From Methanolobus tindarius DSM 2278 (lineage in GTDB: Archaea > Halobacteriota > Methanosarcinia > Methanosarcinales > Methanosarcinaceae): a stretch of 64,000 nucleotides of DNA. Made by a program: the position numbers and the translations under genes. Within the stretch, counting starts at the first letter, position 1. Each line of letters starts with the position of its first letter. Where the stretch lies: positions 718,879 through 782,878 of the forward strand of contig NZ_AZAJ01000001.1 in the NCBI RefSeq assembly GCF_000504205.1. Direction: 5' to 3'. Under the pieces are notes generated by a model, which saw nothing but the letters and a program-made list of their open reading frames with translations, had not been told where the DNA came from and did not search any database. Positions 60,105 to 64,000 of this stretch are shown piece by piece.

Positions 60105-60935
60105 TTAACCAAAAAGATATGGATAGTTCTTGTTCATTCTTTCAAGAATGTAAAAAAAAGGAATCCAATAATGCTGTGCATCCTGCTCAGTCGCTTCCAT
60201 TCTTTTGGTAAATATACTTTCTAGAATCTCTTCGGGAACATCATAACGTAATTCAACATCTTCAATGCCAGACATGTAGCCTTCAATCCATGCCGGATAG
60301 GGACTGAACATAGAATCGTTTACATCTTCTATAATATTTCCCAAAATAACCAGTTTTGCATTTTTATCACTATTGATAAAATTTAGTACGAACTTAAATG
60401 CAAGTACATTATTACAAATAATATTCGTAAGTTGCTTTTTGTCTTCTGGAGTCAATTGATCGTCTATCTTTGCAGTTTTAAGATTACAGGTGTCACGCAG
60501 ATAATCCAAATCATCTTTACCAAGAGGCGAAGTACTTTCTGCTGGCAAATAATCAAGTGTTTTTATTTTAGGTATTGAGTTGGCAAAAGTGTCTACGAGT
60601 TGATGGGCATTTGCTATGAAATGGTTCGAAGTAATAAGTTGATCAATATCGCGGAAATTTTCACAGTAAATTTTTACAAAACTATTAAAATCATCTGTTA
60701 TGAAAAAATACAAGTCCATTCCGTTTTTGAAATGAGGATCTTTGTAAATTAATCCAATTTTAACTAACTGCTCGAGATGATTTGAAACACCCTTATTCTC
60801 TCTAATCTGATGTTCCACTCTTAAATATTCACGAATATCCCCTTTTTTTGCTTTTCCATCATGATTCAATAAAAATAACAAGATTTCTTTTTTAGTCTTA
60901 CCTATGGGATTTGCATTTCCCCTACTTCGTGCCAT
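60105..60935 (-). CDS. Winged-helix protein of the island, unknown function
   Basis: 276 aa. The N-terminal 75 residues are a winged helix: KTKKEILLFLLNHDGKAKKGDIREYLRV, then GVSNHLEQLVKIGLIYKDPHFKNG. The remaining 200 residues are helical with no recognised domain (for example KKQLTNIICNNVLAFKFVLNFIN). Its promoter overlaps two copies of a GGTAT/ATACC-type inverted repeat, which suggests autoregulation. Upstream lies 180 bp of non-coding DNA. This could be the island's master repressor. Confidence 0.75.
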   Translation of the reverse strand: MARSRGNANPIGKTKKEILLFLLNHDGKAKKGDIREYLRVEHQIRENKGVSNHLEQLVKIGLIYKDPHFKNGMDLYFFITDDFNSFVKIYCENFRDIDQLITSNHFIANAHQLVDTFANSIPKIKTLDYLPAESTSPLGKDDLDYLRDTCNLKTAKIDDQLTPEDKKQLTNIICNNVLAFKFVLNFINSDKNAKLVILGNIIEDVNDSMFSPYPAWIEGYMSGIEDVELRYDVPEEILESIFTKRMEATEQDAQHYWIPFFYILERMNKNYPYLFG

Positions 60936-60971
60936 AGCTTAAATAATGCATATATTGCATTTAAAGTAATG

Positions 60972-61000
60972 TATTATATACCCAATGGTATTATATACCT
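60972..61000 (-). promoter_or_regulatory. Tandem operator overlapping the TATA box of the winged-helix gene
   Basis: Two 12-bp direct copies of GTATTATATACC (60972-60983 and 60989-61000) with a 17-bp period. Each is an inverted repeat GTAT-TAT-ATAC. On the minus strand the same bases read GGTATATAATAC, a TATA box; the proximal copy is 37 bp before the ATG. A bound dimer would block TBP. Confidence 0.6.
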
Positions 61001-61116
61001 ATGTATTTCACCAACCTTCAAACCATAGGGACCCTTTGTTAAAATAATCGCAATAAGCAATCAAGTAGTTTCTGTTATTAACAAATTAGTAACAAATTAG
61101 CGAGGATTGATTAATA

Positions 61117-61281
61117 ATGGTTGAATCTGAACCAAGTGACTCGATACATAAAAACGAAACACCTATGGAATTTGTAAGGGAACACAAAGATATTCTGGAA
61201 AATCTAGCGAAGCACGGCAGTCCCATCGAGCAAGCGATGGCAAAGGCTTACATGGAACTTTATGGTGATTCCTCTGGATAG
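61117..61281 (+). CDS. Small acidic protein of the island
   Basis: 54 aa: MVESEPSDSIHKNETPMEFV at the start and MAKAYMELYGDSSG at the end. It is mostly helical and acidic, with no motif recognised. GAGG lies 11 nt upstream, a slightly long spacing. It is divergent from the winged-helix gene, with the tandem operator between them. Confidence 0.6.
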   Translation: MVESEPSDSIHKNETPMEFVREHKDILENLAKHGSPIEQAMAKAYMELYGDSSG

Positions 61282-61324
61282 AAGCTAAAAAGAAGAAAAA
61301 GCAAGATTTCTATTTTCTTAAAGG

Positions 61325-61429
61325 TTACAAAATGTCATCAATTTCTACGATTTCAATATATCCTACCTTTTTATTACCGTAGTTGAAAGCTATCTTAATT
61401 TCTCTATAGGATTTCTGATTACTACCCAT
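61325..61429 (-). CDS. Possible 34-aa small protein
   Basis: MGSNQKSYREIKIAFNYGNK at the start, then KVGYIEIVEIDDIL. It has a beta-rich pattern and an AGGTAATGTT just before the ATG. It lies in otherwise non-coding DNA between 61,282 and 61,487. Too short for assignment; could be chance. Confidence 0.35.
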   Translation of the reverse strand: MGSNQKSYREIKIAFNYGNKKVGYIEIVEIDDIL

Positions 61430-61528
61430 AACATTACCTGTGTCTCTTCACTTGTATTCCCTTCCCGCGGACTTAAGAGCTTAGCAGATGCCTGAAATAG
61501 AGAAAAGAAAAGTTCAACAAGAATCTAG

Positions 61529-62032
61529 ATACTGGGCATATTTTCTGACATTCCAATATCGCCATACAAAATTAACCTAGATGGTATCAAAGTTACAACT
61601 TCTATTGATCCATACCTGAAATCATCCTTTGAAGCTACAAGATCCATTCACAACAAATCATTCTCAGAGGTTTTAGAAGAAAGGATCAGGCAGATCCTGG
61701 AAGAAGTGTCTCCCCTGGATGCTGTCAGACTTACTATTTCCCAGAGAGAGCAGGAACTTTCCGAGCTGAGATCCAAGCTTGCTGAGCTGGAAGTCCTGGA
61801 ACAGCAGAAGAAGGCCAGCAGGAAAGAGGAAAAGACAGACAGATTAGACGAATATCTTCAGGATTTCAGGAAACAGAGATTCCGGCAACATGTAGATTCC
61901 GCCGTAAAAATGCTTAGAAATGGATCACAACCCAATTGGAAGAACATGGCTCCACTATACCAGTTTTCCAATGTGAACGACTTCAAGAAATGGTATTTTG
62001 AAACGATGAGAGAGGAGGGGATTGTCATATGA
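61529..62032 (+). CDS. Ribbon-helix-helix protein with coiled coil; N terminus unclear
   Basis: The frame is open from 61529 to the stop at 62032. GIKVTTSIDPYLKSSFEATR and NKSFSEVLEERIRQIL (about 61584-61700) have the beta-alpha-alpha spacing of a ribbon-helix-helix DNA-binding domain. A coiled coil follows (SQREQELSELRSKLAELEVLEQQ), then a C-terminal domain (MAPLYQFSNVNDFKKWYFETM). The first usual start codon is GTG 61706, which would delete the whole RHH domain. Upstream, ATG 61488 opens a 30-codon frame (MPEIEKRKVQQ) that overlaps in another phase, so a frameshift or a non-standard start is likely. It overlaps the next gene (ATGA). Confidence 0.55.
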   Translation: MLGIFSDIPISPYKINLDGIKVTTSIDPYLKSSFEATRSIHNKSFSEVLEERIRQILEEVSPLDAVRLTISQREQELSELRSKLAELEVLEQQKKASRKEEKTDRLDEYLQDFRKQRFRQHVDSAVKMLRNGSQPNWKNMAPLYQFSNVNDFKKWYFETMREEGIVI

Positions 62033-62199
62033 CATTACTCTCCTTACTCAGGGGCTTAGTGGATATCACTAAATTCATTTTAGCGGCAGTCTTCCTGGTT
62101 TTCATTGCAAGGAATTATGACTGGCTGCAGAACGAAACCGTGACAGTCCCGGTGGGATCTGTTCTCATGCTGATCGGTTATTCGCTCCTGAGGCAGTAA
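62029..62199 (+). CDS. Small two-helix membrane protein of the island
   Basis: 56 aa: a hydrophobic helix ITKFILAAVFLVFIARNY, a short polar loop DWLQNETVTVPV, and a second helix GSVLMLIGYSLL. It overlaps the RHH gene by 4 nt and is followed after 2 nt by the zinc-finger gene. Holin-like or small anchor proteins look like this, but no function is assigned. Confidence 0.65.
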   Translation: MTLLSLLRGLVDITKFILAAVFLVFIARNYDWLQNETVTVPVGSVLMLIGYSLLRQ

Positions 62200-62201
62200 A
62201 A

Positions 62202-62636
62202 ATGACGTGGAAATGCAAGTTTTGCAATGAGGAATTCACCAGGTACGGTGATATTGTCCGGCACCTGAGGACCTGCAGACACAGGCCTGTAGAGATAAAG
62301 GACAGGTACGAAGAGGTTGATCTGGATCCTGAAACATGCGGATCCTGCAAGTATGATGCTTTACAGGCTGATGAGTTCCCCTGCAGAATGAATCGTTCAG
62401 GAGGAAACAGGAATGAGCAGATTGAAACCCGTTGTCCCTGTGGCAAAGAAGTGCAAATGGTAGATGTCGATAAAAAGATAACATGGTATTGTCCAGAATG
62501 TGCTTCCGAGGTAAAATATGATCCCGATACCGGAAAGATTTCAAAAGTAGAAAGAATGGGGATTGTTAAACAATGGTTAATCATGCTTGTTATTGTTTTT
62601 GCTGCTTTTGTAATTTCAATTATCCTCTGTAACTAA
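62202..62636 (+). CDS. Zinc-finger protein with C-terminal membrane anchor
   Basis: 144 aa. A C2H2-type finger at residues 5-27 (CKFCNEEFTRYGDIVRHLRTC). Further Cys in CGSCKYDALQADEFPC. A zinc ribbon CPCGKEVQ...WYCPECASEV at about 77-107. A terminal membrane helix LIMLVIVFAAFVISIIL. Such tail-anchored zinc proteins are common in archaeal plasmids and viruses. It is the third gene of a tightly packed run. Confidence 0.75.
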   Translation: MTWKCKFCNEEFTRYGDIVRHLRTCRHRPVEIKDRYEEVDLDPETCGSCKYDALQADEFPCRMNRSGGNRNEQIETRCPCGKEVQMVDVDKKITWYCPECASEVKYDPDTGKISKVERMGIVKQWLIMLVIVFAAFVISIILCN

Positions 62637-62648
62637 GGAGAACGGAAC

Positions 62649-62855
62649 ATGTGGAAGTGTAATCATTGCGGTCATGCAAACTGGATGAAGCTTGACAGAG
62701 ACCAGAAAGATACATGCAGCAACTGTGGAAAGCTGCGGATCAGGAGCAGAGTAAAGAGTTCTTCTATTTCCAACAAAGACGGTGGCTATTTTCATTTCAT
62801 CACTGATCCATGGAATAGATACTGGAGCAGGAAGGCAGAAAATGAAATACGATAG
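62649..62855 (+). CDS. Small zinc-ribbon protein of the island
   Basis: 68 aa. N-terminal zinc ribbon CNHCGHANWMKLDRDQKDTCSNCG, then a basic segment KLRIRSRVKSSS and an aromatic tail (GYFHFITDPWNRYWSRK). GGAG lies 8 nt before the ATG. Probably nucleic-acid binding; family not recognised. Confidence 0.7.
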   Translation: MWKCNHCGHANWMKLDRDQKDTCSNCGKLRIRSRVKSSSISNKDGGYFHFITDPWNRYWSRKAENEIR

Positions 62856-62869
62856 AAATAGGTGAAGTC

Positions 62870-63123
62870 ATGCAAAACCCATTACGTAAGTATATTCTAA
62901 CGATTCTATGGGAACATTATACGGGTCTGACAGCTCAGGAAAAAAGGTCAATAAAGGATATATTTGTTACACTAGCATCAATAGTCTTGTAAAGGAATTG
63001 GAAATCACTCCGTTAGATTTCACTAAGACAATACATATCATCAATGGCATACTTGAGATTATAGATAAAGGCAAGCACCCTAAAGCAACAGGATTCGGAA
63101 ATAAATACATTGACTGCTGCTAG
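62870..63123 (+). pseudogene. Frameshifted small gene at the end of the zinc-finger run
   Basis: ATG 62870 has GGTGA 4 nt upstream and opens MQNPLRKYILTILWEHYTG, but that frame ends at TAA 62990. The overlapping frame from 62908 reads YGSDSSGKKVNKGYICYTSI and continues to NGKYIDCC-like KHPKATGFGNKYIDCC at 63123, with no ribosome site of its own. Joined, they would give one helical protein of about 84 aa. So a single-base indel near 62905-62930 is likely, or the second frame is used alone. Function unknown. Confidence 0.5.
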
Positions 63124-63253
63124 AGGAACATCTGCGCATAGCACTATTTTCTTATATTTTTAAACCATTTGATAATTGTGCAGCAAGAATGTACATGCTG
63201 TAAAAGGAAGCTTTATAGGCAATGTCAAGGCAAAATACGGAAATATTTGCGCT
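63124..63253 (+). promoter_or_regulatory. CRISPR leader candidate
   Basis: 130 bp AT-rich and gene-free, directly before the first repeat. A TATA-like CTTATATTTTTAAAC is near 63151-63165. The repeat orientation (3' end ATTGAAAT) puts the leader on this side. Confidence 0.55.
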
Positions 63254-63955
63254 ATTCAAATGTAAGATCCATTAAAACAAGGATTGAAATATTTAGCTAC
63301 TGGATACATCAGCCGCCGACCTGTGCAAATTCAAATGTAAGATCCATTAAAACAAGGATTGAAATCACTTCCTTTGTTATGGGGAACCTGCAGGTTCTTC
63401 CATTCAAATGTAAGATCCATTAAAACAAGGATTGAAATCTATGAAAGATTCATAATCTGTCGTTCCGAATTGGCATTCAAATGTAAGATCCATTAAAACA
63501 AGGATTGAAATTATTTCCACCACCATCTACTGGCCACTGTGTTTTAAATTCAAATGTAAGATCCATTAAAACAAGGATTGAAATTCAATAGCATATACTG
63601 TTCTTGTGCTATCAGAATAAAATTCAAATGTAAGATCCATTAAAACAAGGATTGAAATCCCGATGAAGATATAGAAGGCGTGAGAATTCCAAAGAATTCA
63701 AATGTAAGATCCATTAAAACAAGGATTGAAATTGATTCTACCGTCTGGTGTTATACAATGCGTGATTTTTGATTCAAATGTAAGATCCATTAAAACAAGG
63801 ATTGAAATCTTATATTTCTTATTCCTTCATGCAATGCGGACTCTAAATTCAAATGTAAGATCCATTAAAACAAGGATTGAAATTACATGTAAAGTCAAGA
63901 CCTGTCAATATGGGTCTTATTCAAATGTAAGATCCATTAAAACAAGGATTGAAAT
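63254..63955 (+). CRISPR. CRISPR array: 10 repeats of 37 bp, 9 spacers
   Basis: Repeats start at 63254, 63329, 63402, 63475, 63548, 63622, 63696, 63772, 63847 and 63919. Each begins ATTCAAATGTAAG and ends AAACAAGGATTGAAAT; all ten appear identical. Spacers are 38, 36, 36, 36, 37, 37, 39, 38 and 35 bp. The ATTGAAA end is the usual 5' crRNA handle of archaeal type I (I-A/I-B) systems, so transcription runs left to right. No eleventh repeat starts within 45 bp, so the array seems to end here. No cas genes lie in the window. No spacer visibly matches this window. Confidence 0.97.
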
Positions 63956-64000
63956 AAATTGAAGATGACAATCAGAACACAATTATACGACAGTACCAGG

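Larger units (their letters stand above)
58612..64000. mobile_element. Integrative genomic island in tRNA-Leu, left end
   Basis: Left boundary is the tRNA-Leu fragment; the integrase follows 50 bp inside. Content: tyrosine recombinase, winged-helix gene with operator, several small genes with Zn or membrane domains, and a CRISPR array. None resembles core methanogen genes. The right end is beyond the window. Confidence 0.75.

Noticed and set aside
62369-63124. Island genes as a toxin-antitoxin pair
   Set aside because: The RHH and small zinc proteins are suggestive, but no toxin fold or motif is visible.
63291-63918. CRISPR spacers matching genes in this window
   Set aside because: Reading each spacer against the window by eye gave no match; a proper search is still needed.
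63169-63962. Open frames with repeated SNVRSIKTRIEI
   Set aside because: These are translations of the CRISPR repeats, not proteins.

Overview
The window is 64 kb of a moderately AT-rich archaeal genome. It carries a methylotrophic or aceticlastic methanogen gene set typical of the Methanosarcinaceae (Methanolobus, Methanococcoides or Methanosarcina type): methanofuran synthesis genes, an archaeal A1Ao ATP synthase operon, the siroheme-dependent (Ahb) heme pathway, c-type cytochrome genes with an archaeal-type CcmE, a corrinoid-protein remnant, and TATA/BRE promoters. The genus is inferred from gene content, not proven.

Layout. 1-3.5 kb: dnaJ (partial), dnaK and grpE on the minus strand, plus a small membrane protein. 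4.0-7.2 kb: mfnD-mfnF-mfnE (methanofuran side chain), a double zinc-ribbon protein and aEF1-beta. 7.4-16.9 kb: accessory and stress genes. These are a Gly/Arg-rich zinc protein with a structured leader, a nine-heme membrane-anchored cytochrome c, a winged-helix regulator, an MTH865-family protein, a CPA2 antiporter, a small stop-interrupted reading frame, a cupin, an SMR exporter, a FetAB-type iron exporter and a peroxiredoxin. 17.0-25.4 kb: ahaHIKECFABD plus an AhaG-like gene, minus strand. 25.6-28.3 kb: a ccmD-like gene, ccmE, a polyprenyl diphosphate synthase and an unassigned radical SAM protein in one minus-strand cluster. 28.5-37.4 kb: ahbD-ahbA-ahbB-sirC-hemA-hemB-hemL-hemC-pyrD-pyrK in one plus-strand run, taking glutamyl-tRNA to the tetrapyrrole stage and siroheme to heme. 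AhbC and the uroporphyrinogen-III synthase and methyltransferase genes are not in the window.

37.5-49.1 kb: a PEF-CTERM secreted protein, FeoA, a U32-family protein, a truncated corrinoid cap, a cytosine deaminase, a hybrid sensor kinase, a ferredoxin-nitroreductase, a circularly permuted GTPase, a convergent HtpX-PspAB / PspAA-PspA envelope-stress locus and a DAACS transporter. 49.2-54.7 kb: a complete minus-strand rRNA operon (16S, tRNA-Ala, 23S, tRNA-Cys, 5S) with processing stems and two tandem TATA promoters. 54.8-58.6 kb: an APC-USP fusion transporter and a secreted C39-like protease.

From 58,612 to the end lies a genomic island. A 58-nt 3' fragment of a tRNA-Leu(UAG) gene (attL) is followed by a tyrosine recombinase with a zinc-ribbon tail, a winged-helix gene with a tandem operator, a tight operon of small ribbon-helix-helix, membrane and zinc-finger proteins, and a CRISPR array of 10 identical repeats. 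No cas gene is in view. The intact tRNA-Leu should lie to the right of the window.
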